DNA from: Pampus argenteus
Lineage: Eukaryota > Chordata > Actinopteri > Scombriformes > Stromateidae
Direction: 5' to 3'
NCBI GenBank assembly: GCA_036937835.1
Contig: CM072880.1
Span: forward strand, 17,442,001-17,506,000
Length of the DNA stretch: 64,000 nucleotides
Every line of letters starts with the position of its first letter. The first letter of the stretch is position 1. Below the pieces are notes generated by a model, which saw nothing but the letters and a program-made list of their open reading frames with translations, had not been told where the DNA came from and did not search any database. This document shows, piece by piece, positions 1 to 13,300 of the stretch. Made by a program: the position numbers and the translations under genes.

Positions 1-215
1 ATCCAATCAAATCAAAATTTATTTATATAGCCCAAAATCACAAAATACATTCGTCTCAGAGGGCTTTACAATCTGTACAGGGAGAAAAAGGTTTTAACAG
101 GGAAAAAGGTGGAAGAAACCTCAGGAAGAGCCACAGAGGAGGGATCCCTCTCCCAGGACGGACAGACGTGCAATGATGTCACATGTACAGAACAAATCAA
201 CACACACATATTGTA
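1..215 (-). repeat. LINE 3'-end-like dispersed repeat, copy 1
   Basis: The copy starts with an imperfect (ATCAA)n run, then TTTATTTATATAGCCCAAAA, a segment with GGGCTTTACAATCTGTACAG, and a GC-richer block ending near ACAGACGTGCAATG. The same sequence recurs at 10659-10931, and its first 60 bp recur at 11818-11880 and 15042-15106. The last of these is joined to a minus-strand LINE, so I read this as a LINE (or LINE-partnered SINE) 3' end lying on the minus strand, with ATCAA as the tail. Relative to the 10659 copy, about 60 bp are missing after CTGTACAGGGAG. The element may begin before the window. Confidence 0.7.
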
Positions 216-1880
216 CACTCACAATGAATTATCATTATCACATCACATTCAAATAATTGTGCCCACCAAGCTGCAGTAGCTAGACTAATAATAAAAATAA
301 GATTTCACTTGATAAATTATGATATCATATCTGACATATTTTTACAAAGGTTAATAAAAAAATGAAGAAATTAAAAAACAAAAGTAATCATGCTTACTGT
401 AAATATAATCTAAATTAAGTGAAGACTCGAACATGACAAAGTGGGATGCAATAGAGAAGACAGACACAGGCTGCTAACATTAGCACTTGCCATTTATTTT
501 ACACATCAAAATCAGTTCACAGTTGTGAGGAGAACTCCTGAAAACAGCTATGACATGTAAAATATCTCTAAAAAATAACCACAAATCCTCTGTTACAAAC
601 TAGAGGCATCAGTTTGAAAAATGTTGAAAATGGTAGACCGGAACTAGGGAAAAAACAAACAAAAAACAGAAGTACCTAAACCAAGTTTTTTCCACTTGCA
701 CGTCACCATGAATAAGAAGATTATAGGCTCAAATACTCATGTCACTAAAGCCATATGACTTTTTTATAGCACCTCAAACTTAATTATTATTATATACTAG
801 TTTTACTCACCACAGATTTGTTTCACAAGGTTTATGAATATTGGATCTATATTCAGGAGGTAGACATTAGCATTTAACCCGAATGAAAGGTATCACTTCC
901 CTGCATCTGCTTGATGTGTTAATAGGCATTTATAACATGTTCACCATATCAACTCCATGTAGGTTATAATACTATATGTCAGATTATTAGATTGTATGTG
1001 GCATAGAACAGCAGCTGGAGATATCTGCATCAGCATCTGTGTTTTCTCTGTAACAGGCTGACTGCTGTGTTTTTGTTTTGGACTGAATGCAGTGTGGTGA
1101 GGGTCCACTATGAAGCCTCAGGCAGCTTTTCCTCCAAAGTGGAACAAATGGAAGCATGAGGAGGGCTGAACAACTGTTATCCAAAACTGGGAAAAGATTA
1201 AACCAGATGTATAATTGTAGGGAGGGACATGGACATTAGCCTAGATAAAGCACAGTGCATCTACAGATAAGGGTTATATCTTGAGTTGGTTAGCAGATTA
1301 GGTGATCATAGTCCTGATGTGACTTTTCAGACTACAGGATGAACCTCAACCAATCATTGCTGCTCTTTAAAGAAACTGCATGAACTACAGATTATTGTGT
1401 CTTGTGTTCCATGTCTATTGGATCAGACCATTATCATGTAGTTTGGTAATTGACTGGTTATTAAAACTATGGCCAGTTTTTGAACTTCTTGTTTCTTCAG
1501 ATGCCTTTTTTTATTATCAGACCTGGTATGCTTGTAATTTGTGAGTGTGGTATTTTACTTATGTAGAAGTATCAATACCACAATGCAAAATATTAGATTA
1601 CAAGTATAAATCCTGAATTCAAAAGCAACAAGTACTGTCATTAAAACATTAAAACTGATTTGATGTGCATATGTAAGCAGCATTGTAATGTTGGCAGGGT
1701 AGTGCTAATGCTAACATTTCATTATGTTGGATATTCTTATCTATAGCAAAACATTTATCATCATCATGTGTTTTATGTATACAATATTGAAAAGTAACCA
1801 GTACCTATAGCTGTAAAATAAATGCAGTGTAAATAGTACAATACCTCTAAAATGTATTTGAGTGTGTGTAGCACAAAATG
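216..1880. other. AT-rich intron sequence, nothing recognised
   Basis: I see no exon of the downstream gene, no RNA gene and no clear transposon here. Open frames are short and lack protein-like composition. The missing first plppr4 exon, which should encode a stretch ending like the family's first membrane segment, is not visible. Confidence 0.6.
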
Positions 1881-1927
1881 GTGTTTTGTACAGTACACAT
1901 ATGGTATATGTGTACTGTACAAAACAC
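1881..1927. repeat. Perfect 22-bp inverted repeat, 3-nt loop
   Basis: The left arm (1881-1902) begins GTGTTTTGTACAG and the right arm (1906-1927) is its exact reverse complement ending CTGTACAAAACAC. The spacer is GGT. Transcribed, it would form an uninterrupted 22-bp stem; as DNA it could extrude a cruciform. No flanking target duplication was found. It could be a tiny foldback remnant or a hairpin RNA; the sequence does not decide. Confidence 0.85.
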
Positions 1928-2198
1928 TTTAATATGTAAAGGTTTATATTTGACACACAGGGTTAATGTAAGTCCTGTTCTAGATTCTAATGGCTTGGGT
2001 TTTGATTTACAGTTCAGAGTCAGTTTTCACTCATCAATATCACCCAATAGATTCATATGTGATCAGTTCTTACTGGTCTTTAATTATGTTCCCTGTAGTA
2101 ATGGTGTTTACATTCTCTCTGTCTCTCTGTTTGGGATATAGAGCAGTGGGTTGCACACATACTCATAGAACTAGAGTTACATACTGGTAAATTAAGCC

Positions 2199-2839
2199 TG
2201 TGAATATTCTCATTTATCCAGGTCATGGTTATCTCAAGGAAATTAAATCGAACGCAACTGGACTTGGTTATTAGTCTTTGAAGACGTTTCACCTCTCATC
2301 CAAGAGGCTTCATCAGTTCATGCTAGCTAGACTAGGCTGGGACTAGTCCAACTAGCTGGTGTGGAAACCCAGGTATTCAACCTCTGTGTAGGCAGTCACA
2401 TGGCCAGTGGTGTCATTGGCTCATTAACGCTCCATGTGCCCAGTCGACAGTCGTTAAGTGACAGTCGTTGGGGATGGTGAAAGTTAGTTTCGACATGGGG
2501 CCTTTTGTGAATGGCTGTTATTCTTAGAGGCTAAGTTGCTGAATCTCCTGGGAAGAGATGAAAGGGCAGCATTGTAAATTAGAGATAGATGGTGTCGCAG
2601 ACCTCTGTCGTTAAGAACGACTGTCGTTGGGCACATGGAGCGTTAATGAGCCAATGACATCACTGGCCATGTGACCGCATCCACAGAGGTTAAATACCTC
2701 TGTTTCCACACCAGCTAGTTGGACTAGTCCCAGCCTAGTCAAGCGAGCATGAACTGATGAAGCCTCTTGGATGAGAGGTGAAACGTCTTCAATTACAAAT
2801 AACCAAGTCCAGTTGCGTTTGATTGAATTTCCTTGAGAT
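2199..2839. mobile_element. Foldback (long inverted repeat) element
   Basis: Two arms of about 240 bp, roughly 2231-2470 and 2600-2839, are reverse complements with scattered mismatches. Both contain GAAGACGTTTCACCTCTCAT, CTGGGACTAGTCC and CATTGGCTCATTAACGCTCC in opposite orientations. The spacer is about 130 bp. The left side extends to about 2199 with a segment typical of this repeat's end, while the right side stops at CCTTGAGAT, so the right end looks truncated. No transposase is encoded. It is a non-autonomous foldback or MITE-like element; its superfamily cannot be assigned because intact termini and target duplications were not seen. Confidence 0.8.
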
Positions 2840-4042
2840 ATCCTGGTAACTTCTCCTACACCTTGTCTCCTTACTAAATAGAAAACTTTGTTCATTTTCC
2901 AATGTAGTTTGTTCTCAAAACTCTTGTAGCAGAAAACACAAGCAGCCCAAGATGACCAATCACAGTTCCTGTTGTCTCCATGCAGGATCTCTGTAACCAT
3001 GCTAACACTGACTTATTTTTTTGAGGAGGTGTATGTCAGCGTCATCTTAAGCTATTGTGTATCTACTGAGCTACTACTTTATTCTTAACGCACAAATATA
3101 AATACAGCTCAAGGTCTATTGCATGCTGGGAATGTGAGCAGTAATGTAAAGGGCCTTGCAAAGGGTGTTATCTGAGTAAGTATTTGCATTTGAAGAAAAA
3201 TGAAAATGCATTTTTCCCAAATTATGTTATGCTAAGTGAAAATATAACTCCCAAAATCCCACTGAGAAGAATTGAAGATTTATTGTCTAGCAGCAGTTTT
3301 TTTTAGTGTGAAGTACTATCTGCATGGAATGTTGGTGAGTCATGCAGGTTCAGCACAGTGTTACTTGAACATTACAAACTGAAACAATAATAATCATTAG
3401 CTGATGATCCCAGGGTGTGCCAGGATCAGTGTAATTATCACGCAATAAAATAATCAAGAGATGTGACAAAAGCATGCATTATAACAGAAAAAACTATAAT
3501 TTAAGCATCAACCACTTAATATAATTACAAAATGTTAACAGTTACTGAAATAAAATTGTGACAGGTAGACAGAACTAAATGTAACTTCAGTAATTAATTC
3601 TGCATGAAAGAAAAGAAGCTGATAGGGAGATAGAATAGTAGAATATGTGACACAGGTAGTCTTTACATGTGAGAGAGAGGGAATGAAGGCAAGACAAAGA
3701 AAATGAGACAGGCAGGCTGGCAGTGAGTGGTAGCAGATGTAGGGCAATGAAGCATCTTCACTCGGCTCCAGTGAGTACTCCCAGAGGAGCCGAGGCTTTT
3801 CAGTGCAACCGAGCAAAAAAGAATAATAAGACATTCTGCTCTGTGATTTAACTCTGCAAATCCGTCATTGTGACTGAACAGCTACTGTAGTTTTATCACT
3901 CCTCACTGTACCATGCTATTCGGCAGTCACTCAATCACTCAGTTACTAAACCAGCCATTCACTCAACAGTGAGCACAGAAATTCAACCAGAACAGCTACT
4001 TACTAATAATATACTGTTAACATGCTGTTGACTTTCTTGATT
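2840..4042. other. Intron sequence, nothing recognised
   Basis: The stretch is AT-rich, with only short chance reading frames. I see no exon, RNA gene or repeat family. Confidence 0.6.
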
Positions 4043-4238
<196 letters not shown>

Positions 4239-6092
4239 CAGAGATATGCCTGCAGTAGCTCAGTCCTGTCTGTAATGTCAGATAGGATGGCTGCTTCACA
4301 GTGTTACTAGATTAAAATAGATGTGTAGCATCAAATATATTTTGTAACAACAAACTAGCTCACACTGTGCATTCATAGAGTGTCTGCCCTGGACACATAA
4401 TCTCTCTCGCATTGAAAACAAAAAAGATAACAGAAAAAAAGGCACAGATGGGAGCACAAGTTCTGTGGTGTTGTCACTGTAAAATGAAATTTGCAGTGGA
4501 ACATTTGCAGTCATAGTACTTCATAGATACATTCCAAAATGAAATTCTGTGTTAGAGAGAATCCTAACTACCTGGTAAACAGCAGTGAGAACTCAGTCCA
4601 GAGAACACTGGATTTGGCAACATTGAGCTATTCTCTCATTCAGCTGAGATCAGGATTTTGTATTGATAGGGCTGAATCATTTTGAGTCTTCCTCTGGGGA
4701 CCATTACCATAATATCCATGCTGGACATCACACCGTGTAGGCCCTGCCACCATTTGGACAAAACATTGTCGGATAAATCTGTTTTGAGCAGCACATATAG
4801 ATGATGAATGACTAGGAATCAGCAATACATTAATTATTTAACTCACCAACAAGTGCAAGGATTTATTTGCATGTCTGAGACGTTGGAGCGAATAAAACGT
4901 GATTAGCCGCTGCTGGCCAGAGAAAATCATATTGTACTTTCAAATTATCAAGATGTGACACAAAATATCCTCTAGAACTACTTTGAAGTATGCAGAATGC
5001 AGTATTCCTCCCAGAGCATCTTCATCTGCAGAGCATGAGCAGTGAGAATGCTGACACCGCTGACCTATATTTCTCATTTCCACAGAGCTGAGATGCTGGA
5101 CGGGTGTTGAGTGAGCTAAGAAAACAGACCTGAGAGAGGGAAGGGGAGGGAGACAATGTGGAGCTCAGAGGGGGGCTGCATGCATGCACTACTTTCAACA
5201 TGAAACACAAAAGCAGTATGCATCCTGCATGTATGTTGCTTCATGCATTTATTTATTCAAGATCAAATATGTATTTGACTACTTTTTATGAGCATCTTTA
5301 AATGAACAATAGGAAATTCTTGGATCTGTTTTCAGGGTGTTGTTTGGAGAGTTACAGTTGCAAAGACCAGCAGATATCAAGTGTAACATTTTCCTATTTT
5401 CTATCTAACCACTAATGTTTCTCATGCAGTTTTGATGTGACATTTGATGTTCCAGCATTCTTTGCAGGTACACACAATGCTGTGTATAGTCAGTGCTTGG
5501 GTAATTTCTTTAATGTTTTCCATTGATATTTGAGGAGATTTTTTTTTAGATTGGTTGCTTTTCTTCATTTTATAATATACTGAACAGAATATTTAGTGGT
5601 TTTAGACTGTTGGACAGACAAGATATTTAATGAATTCTCCCAGGACTATTGTGATGAGTGCTTTTCTGTTTTCAGATGTTTTAGGAGCCATTGAGATCTT
5701 GTCTCTTTTGTGTTTACAAATTCAGTATTTTCAATGGAGATGCACAACAAGCACACTCAAAACTGAAAGCACTGCATCACAGTGCGTATCCATTGCAATG
5801 TGCCTGTTTTGTCAGGCCTGCGCTGATTGCCAATTGCCTTTAAAAACCTTTTGGTTTTACAAGCAGTTTTGGTTGCTCAGTAACGACAGGTGTGGCAGTA
5901 GCACCGCCTCCCAAGCACTTTGATAAAATGATGAAAATGGTACAGCTTTCCATAGCTGTTTACTGATTAGTGAATTAATAATCAGCAGATTAATCAATAG
6001 TTAGTCCTAATATATTGTTATACTTTGAGTCCCCCTCCACTTGAAATTTGTGGAAAAAACATATTAGACACATTATTGTTCTAAGCAGAATA
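4239..6092. other. Intron sequence, nothing recognised
   Basis: No exon-like block, RNA gene or named repeat is visible. Short open frames at 4296-4514 and 5630-5923 have no recognisable domain. Confidence 0.55.
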
Positions 6093-6100
6093 GTTTATAC

Positions 6101-6746
6101 TAGTGATGGGCCGTTATCAGCGTTAACGTGCTGCGATAATGTGAGACTCTTACCGAGCGATATAAAAAATGCTGCCGTTAATCTATTATCAAAATTGGGT
6201 TTGGAGCTGGGTCCTACAATAAGAAAACTGATGACTTTCACCATTATATTTTAGCACGGATGTATACACCATACAGTGCGAGAACTAGTTTTCGAACCTC
6301 TACGCGCCTGTGAATTACCCAAACTACCACACCAAACGTGATAGTCTATCATGGATGCAGCCAGGAAGCAGCAAGGCTTGCTTCAGGGAAAATGTATTTT
6401 TAACAGAGCTTCCCGATAGTGGCATCGACAAGATTAAGGTTGTGTGCACCTTATGCAATGCAGAATTGGTTTACTGTAGGAGTTCTTCCAGTCTCAAATA
6501 CCACCTGAACGCAAAGCATCCCTTTGCTATAAGCAGTCAGTGATGCATTTTGCAAACGGATGCATTTTGGCTCCTGTTCTAATGTATCCCCTGGCTAAAA
6601 AAACCCGTTCTCAAAGACTTACTTTTCGTCAGTACTTAGGTATTTTACATTCTGAATGAGCCATTTTAATCTAGATTAATCTAGATTAATTTCAAGATTT
6701 CAGTGAGATTAATCTAGATTAAAAAATGTATCTATGCCCACCACTA
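6101..6746 (+). mobile_element. Non-autonomous hAT transposon with 8-bp TSD
   Basis: The ends are TAGTGATGGGC and GCCCACCACTA, a short terminal inverted repeat with one mismatch. Identical 8-bp direct repeats GTTTATAC flank it at 6093-6100 and 6747-6754, the target-site length of the hAT superfamily. The right end carries repeated TTAATCTAGATTAA units. The interior keeps a reading frame with a BED-type zinc finger (6355-6543) but no catalytic or dimerisation domain, so it is an internally deleted copy that could only move with help. Confidence 0.9.
6355..6543 (+). pseudogene. BED zinc-finger remnant of hAT transposase
   Basis: This frame of 62 codons runs from an in-frame ATG at 6355 to TGA; the frame is open upstream to at least 6310 without another ATG. 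It contains C-T-L-C, then 19 residues to an H-x4-H ending (YHLNAKH), the BED finger that hAT transposases use to bind their own ends. A hAT transposase is usually 600-700 residues; here it stops straight after the finger. The position inside an hAT element with target duplications supports the assignment. A domesticated ZBED-type function is possible but nothing here shows expression. Confidence 0.75.
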
Positions 6747-6754
6747 GTTTATAC

Positions 6755-8875
6755 ATATTTTGCATGTCTGCAGGGGATCTTTCAAGTTTTGTTTTATCAA
6801 GTTATACAAGTTACAAGTTATAAACTGTAAGATTTTGTTATTATAATGTCAAACTTATTTTTGTCATTATTGAAGGCTGGAATTTTTACAGCCATAGCCA
6901 TTCAATATATTTACATATAGTATGTATAGTATGCCAAAATTAACAATACTTATACTTATACTTATTAATACTTATATTATTATTATTTTATTGTACCTCT
7001 TTGTTTTGCCTTACAACAAAAACAATAGGAAAACAGTAAATATAGCATCCTGTATTACAAATTAAACAATATAAATCAAACTAATTAAATACACTAGAAA
7101 AGCATCCAGAATAATAAAGTCTAAATGAGCCACAAAAGTTCTAACACTCATTGAAGATTTGGTACCAATTTAAATTTAAACACTAAATGTTCTGCATCCC
7201 TTCTTTTATTATTGTTTGGAATACCTGTACAGAATATAAACTAATCAGAAACAGTTACTTTCAAACAGTGTTTTTTTTACACTATACACTGTCTCTATAC
7301 AACCACTCAATCTAACAAAACATTTGGTCAGTAACACATTCCCATATTATATATATTATATTTTTCACTCTAAGTCTTGCCTTGCTTCCATGTGTTGTCT
7401 TACTGTCCCTTTCTATAAATATCCCAATCCCCTTGATGTTACAATTAATGCTGAATAAACGGATGCAGCTGTCTACTGAAACAGGGTATTAAGCTGCATA
7501 ATAAAGTTGATGATGCTCCAGGCCACATTCAACTCCCACTGACGCGTTTTACTGCAATCCTCTGTGGACACTTTACCACGTTCAATTACACATCAGCACT
7601 CTGCCTACACATGCAGCTCACATCCCTGTGGTCCTCTATAATGGGGCACCTCGGTTGTTAGAAAACGTTTACACTGGAATTCTAATATAACAAAACTGCA
7701 GAGTACTGACGTATGAAATGGAATGGTCCATATTGGAGTTTTCATTAACTTAAGTCTTTATGAGAAATATCTTAAAGTAGTTTTAGGTTTGTGCACAGTT
7801 TCCCCAAGAGGAAATGTGAGCATTATTACCTGATTTTATAGAGCTGTAGGTCTCATTTACTAGATTCAGTTGTGTCATTTCGTTCCATGACCCTTCTCAT
7901 TACACAGTATGTACTGTATTTGTTTCATGTGAGGTTGTAAAACCATTTCCTTGTTTGTGCAATACAGAAACATGTGAAAGCAGATATACGTTTGATATGA
8001 ATGTCATTCCAACTCAAAACAAGTGAGAACAACTAATTGATGCTTCAGAAAAAAAATATAAATTAACAGAACCTCATGCAAACACAAGAACCAATGCTGT
8101 TTTCTTCAGTACTCCTTTTGAGATGCCTGTCTTGCAAAACAGATGCACACAAGTACAAAAGCATCAGTAATGTAGAGCAAGAGCACAGGATGAGTAATAA
8201 TGTTCCAACATAAGAAACCACATCATAAAAATATGCTTTAACACTGGCTGATGTTTGTGAATTCTTTGGAGGGATAAGTAACAAGGGATAAGTAAGCTAC
8301 ACTAATGTCCATTTAAAGTGGACTGAACAACAAGAAAGCAAACCAGGGTGTGAGAAAACTCTTTTGGCTGATGTGCAAAGGCAGATAACACATATCAGTA
8401 TCTCTGAAGACATTCATATAGTATACTGTATTGTGAAATTATGACCTCATTAGTTCAGGAGATTCAGTTTCACTTTGTGGATACAGTATAAAGCAATTTT
8501 AAAAATAAATGTTTTAACTGTTTTATGTAGGATAGTTTAGACCAAAGTTTTATGACAAGGCAAAACTGTTTTAGAACATTGCAGGGGAAAATTCTTAAGT
8601 CAGAAACGTCACCTGTTGCATATGGTGGCTAATGTTTGCTAATGCAAGCAAACTTTAAATTGATATTATTTGCAACTGACATTACTGACTTTGTGACTTA
8701 TTCTTTGTGCTACTGTAACACGTCACAGTTGTAACACTTAGTGTATAAACATGTCAGTGGTTTTAATCCAAAACATAATGAGAGCCAACAGCAGACATGA
8801 TTGTTTAGTGCTTATGGTCCAGTTCCACTTATCCTCAGTCAGGTTACCTCAAAGCTGTTCTTTGTCCTCTTCATG
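6755..8875. other. AT-rich intron sequence, nothing recognised
   Basis: I find no exon, RNA gene or clear transposon end. The open frame at 8063-8284 on the minus strand is short, hydrophobic by composition and without a domain. Confidence 0.55.
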
Positions 8876-9290
8876 TTATAATAATAATAACTTTAATTAT
8901 ATAGCACTTTTCAAAACACAGTTACAAAGTGCTTTACAATAAAAACAGAACACATTTAAAATGCAAAGAGAATAAAACAAAATAAAAGCCATACTAAAAT
9001 TAATCACATTACAAAACACAAATAGACTAAAATGAACTAAAATACCATAAAATGAAATGAAATCACCAGGAAGCATTTTTAAACAAGGTTTTTTTCAAGA
9101 TTTTTACCAGTGATTTAAAAGATAAGACAGAGTTGGTTCCAAAGTGTAGATGCCCTGACTGCCTGATAAACAGGAACAGATCGTGATAAGTTATAACACC
9201 TCCAAATACGACAACTAACACTGTGTAATTGCAAATTGCCCAAAACAGTACTCTAGCTCCCACAAACTCCCCCAAGCATGAATAAAAGTC
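8876..9290 (-). repeat. Dispersed repeat with (ATA)n tail, LINE/SINE 3'-end-like
   Basis: Starting with ATAATAATAATAAC and then ATTATATAGCACTTTTC and AAAGTGCTTTACAATAAAA, this matches the general design of fish retroposon 3' ends lying in reverse. The segment up to about 9290 has the layout of the same family but is too diverged to delimit firmly. Confidence 0.5.
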
Positions 9291-10124
9291 TTTCCACTAT
9301 AAAGTAAACACAGTTTCATAAGGTCTAATCAATCCCTTTTAATTAGAGGGAAAAAAATCATTGTACCATTATCTTGTAATTACACTTGTGGCCACAGTGG
9401 CAGCTGTTCAGATATGGAATGCCTAATTTAACAGATGCTGTCATTTTTCTAGTTACATAGTCTCATTATAATCCATATTTTTCACAGTTATACTTGTGAG
9501 ATGTATCTGTTCTATGGTCCAGAAAAAAACTCAGTTTTGGTGGTGTTTCTGGTGAAAATAGTTACGCAGCCTGTCTTGTCACCTTCACAACTCTGCTCTC
9601 CCATTGCTCTTCAAAAGTAAAATCCCACTAACTCACAGTATTCATGTGTAATATTGTAATTGGTCAGCAGTGAAATCATTGCAGTCATCCATTCAGCATG
9701 TCACTCTGCAGAGTTGATCCCCGCCTATTGTCCATAGGAAGCATTTTAATTCACTCCACTGAAGGATCAACACCCGTTTCATTACTCTGACTTCATTTTA
9801 TGTTTGGGATTGAACTGCTGTTTTATTTTATGACCTCAAGCTGGCTGTAATGAAAATGAGTGTGTTGTGTCTCATTTCATTGGGATGAGGAGAATTCATA
9901 CTCTATATCTGAGCTAAGATTAGTGTGTGCACTTTATGTTCAGAAGAGCAATTAACGCCCCCCCCCATTGAACCATAGTGTTATGGGGTCAGTGAACCAT
10001 AGTGTTATGGGGACATTTGCAGCATTCTCTTTCCGTTTATTTATTTATTCATTGTCATTGTCTTTGCTTTTTATGACTCTGACCTGCCTCATGTATTTTT
10101 CCGTCTGTCTGTGTCCATCGATAG
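9291..10124. other. End of the upstream intron, with a 24-bp tandem duplication
   Basis: The block TGAACCATAGTGTTATGGGG occurs at 9969-9988 and again at 9993-10012, a 24-bp tandem duplication just after a short C run. The last bases, CCGTCTGTCTGTGTCCATCGATAG, form a pyrimidine tract and AG acceptor for the exon at 10125. Nothing else is recognised. Confidence 0.7.
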
Positions 10125-10310
10125 CTTCCGATCCTGGTATCCTCCATGGTCAGCCTGTATTTCTTGGAGTGGACCAATGTGTTCAAACCGGTGAAGTCTG
10201 GTTTTAACTGCCATGACCGCAGCCTGAGCTTGCCCTACATCGACCCCAACCATGAGGTCATTCCCCTGCTGATGCTGCTCAGCCTGGCCTTTGCTGGACC
10301 CGCCATCACG
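10125..10310 (+). CDS. plppr4: plppr4 exon 2 (62 codons)
   Basis: The exon is phase 0 at both ends, preceded by ATAG and followed by GTATGA. It starts LPILVSSMVSLYFLEW, the end of membrane segment 1, then an extracellular stretch with DRSLSLPYID, and finishes in membrane segment 2 (LLMLLSLAFAGPAIT). These blocks are highly conserved in PLPPR4 proteins. Numbered exon 2 on the assumption of the seven-exon structure known in mammals. Confidence 0.95.
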
Positions 10311-13300
10311 GTATGAATGAAAGACAAGACAGCTGTAGAGGACTTTCACATAATGAAAGTCACAGTATTACAGTATTGTCTAGCTAAACATCCAAATATG
10401 TGTTTATGTTGTTTTCCCTTAATTATTCTCTTTGATGGTGGGTTTCCATCCACCATTTTTCAATTTGTGCATTAAAAATATAAGAAAAAAAGTTGAAATA
10501 TTGATGAAAAGTTTTTACACTTAGTTGAGGTGGAACGGTTGATGCATCAGTAAAAGCAAAATGTAACAAAGTGTACTGAAAACAGTTGAATAAATGAAGA
10601 CATACAGGAAGCATGTAACTTAAATTTCCTCAAGCGCTTCTTTATTTCTGGGCAGCGTTCAAATCAAAATCAAATCAAATCACATTTTATTTATATAGCC
10701 CAAAATCACAAAATACATTTGTCTCAGAGGGCTTTACAATCTGTACAGGGAGTGACACCCTCTGTCCTTACACCCTCGATTCGAGTGAGGAAAAACTTGT
10801 CCACCAAAAAACCTTTTAACAGGGAAAAAGGTGGAAGAAACCTCAGGAAGAGCCACAGAGGAGGGATCCCTCTCCCAGGACGGACAGACGTGCAATGGAT
10901 GTCACATGTACAGAACAAATCAACAAACACGTTCAAGACTCTTATTTTTGAGAGAGTGTTATGTTCTCTCCATTTCCACTGTCCATCATGCTCACCATCA
11001 CCAGATTTTTATCATGTTTTCCATCGCTTCAGCTGTGTATTTATGTTGGTTTTGAGAAATGATTGCAGCAAGGAAGACCTCTTTTCGTATTTAAAATGGA
11101 CATCAAATTAATCTATAAATCAACAATATAATTGTGAATTCTCAGCTGAAATGCTTCATATTTCTATTCTTTTGTCCTTATAATTATAGACAAATTGTTG
11201 GTTTTGTAAGATGACATTGCCAGGCTGTCTGCCCCACTACTTACCAGATGTAGGTGATACACACATTTATTTTTCAGGTGTTTCTCTGTGGACAGAAGTC
11301 TCTAATGACCAGGAAACACTGATGTGAATACAAATCGTTTCCACGTAAAAATTGAGTAGTGTAAGAGTGGTGTAGATGTTGTCTAAGACAAATGTACCGT
11401 ATTTTTCAGACTATAAGACACATCTAAAATCATACAATTTTCTTAAAAAATCAACAGCTTTTCAACCTGTCGTTGTTTTTACTAACCTCGAACCGATTTT
11501 ATGTTGTACACATTACGGCTAATAACGTATTACTCCGCAAGTCAGGAGCTTCGCAGAGGTTGGAATCATCACTGAACAGCCCGGTGACAGCAACGAGACT
11601 GACTTGGATAATGACGAGAGGGATCTGGGCATGCTGGATCCTAAAATCGCCCAACTGTTAAACTCTGAACAACGGTTTTGTATTTTTGTGTTAAAACTGT
11701 ACAATGTTGAGAGGGATCCAGGCATGTTTGATGCGGAAATCACCCACTTAAACTTGTATTCTGTGTTAGCCTACAACTGAGAGTTATTGTAAATTAGTTG
11801 AATAAAGTTCGACTTATCAAATCAAATTCAAATTTTATTTATATAGCCCAAAATCACAAAATACATTTGTCTCAGAGGGTGTTTATCCTACACGCATTTT
11901 GTTTTTGCTTATTGCGGCTTATAATCTAAAGCGCCTTATGTGTGGACAATGACAGCAATTGACATGTTAATTGATACTGCGACTTATAATCCGGTGCGCT
12001 TTATAGCCCGAAAAATACGGTAATCGTTGTTGTGGAGAAATTGCTGAAGTCAAAGGTCAATGGTGAGGTCAGGAGGGAAGAAAGTGTTCAGGAGCCTCTG
12101 ATGTCTTATGCTGTATTATTTATTGACGCTTGGCCAAGGAGAAATAGAGACACTCTCAAAGTACACCTGAAGTGCTTGAGTCGGTCTTGCATTCTGACCC
12201 ACTCGTGCTGGTGGAAATACTTTAAACCCAAAGATCACACTACACGCCCCAGAATTAGTCAAAGAGAATGTCTTTGACTCTTGGAGGTGTTATTGTCAGC
12301 ATATTCCAGTCTGGGGACACAGATGTCCGCTTACGCAGATTGGAACAGCAACAGCAAGCTATCTATTATGACTAGGAAGGCAGCAACAGGCCTCTTCGAC
12401 CCTGGCCACCACATTGTCGAGATATGGTGGCACCTAAGTCAAAGACAAACAATTAATACTGCCGAGGACCACAAGGCTCATAGAAAATTCCATAACAATT
12501 ACTCCTCCTAAGTGCCACTACATTAGTAAGTTGTCTGTAATGTAATGTTGAATGTATTATGTATAATATTATTTGCTCCATTTGAGTATATATATATATA
12601 CATTGCGTTACTGAGTAAAAAAAAAATGAAAGGAAAAATAAACAGAATCGGGGACAGAGAACCATTTTTTATTGTTGGTCGAATCGATCGACGTATTGGG
12701 CACCCCTGTTTTAGTGGTACGCAGTACCGGACCGTACCGGCTTACTTTCACTCCTCTGCGAGCCACATGCAGTCATCAAAAGAGCCACATCTGGCTCGCG
12801 AGCCATAGGTTGCTGATCCTTGAGTTAGACAAAATGTTAAGCCAAGGGGAGTTCATGTGAGCATAAACATGGAATACCTGAAATGGGCTATAACATTGCA
12901 TAAAGAATGTAAGCTAAATATTACAGTAAAATTATGTGGGAAACACTGAAACAACATAAAAAAATGAAAAGCATTGTTAATATTTTATTGCAGCACTTTA
13001 ATTTGCTGCAATAAAAAGATCTTGGTTGAGATGTGCATATGTCCTTGTCTCCTTTTTTCCAACAACACGATAGAGGCAAAAAGCACCCATGGTTAAAAAG
13101 TAACTTTTTACTTTTACTCAAAGTACATTTTAAATGACTTACTTTTTACTTTTACTTGAGTAGATTTTTTGACTGGTAATTTTACTTGTACTTAAGTAAA
13201 ATTTCATCAGAGTAACAGTACTTGTACTTGAGTATGATATTTTAGTACTCTTTCCACCTCTGGTTGGTACTGGCTTTTGACAGAAGAGTCACAAAGAGCT

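Noticed and set aside
2611..3000. 129-codon minus-strand open frame
   Set aside because: More than half of it is the right arm of the foldback element; the composition is not protein-like.
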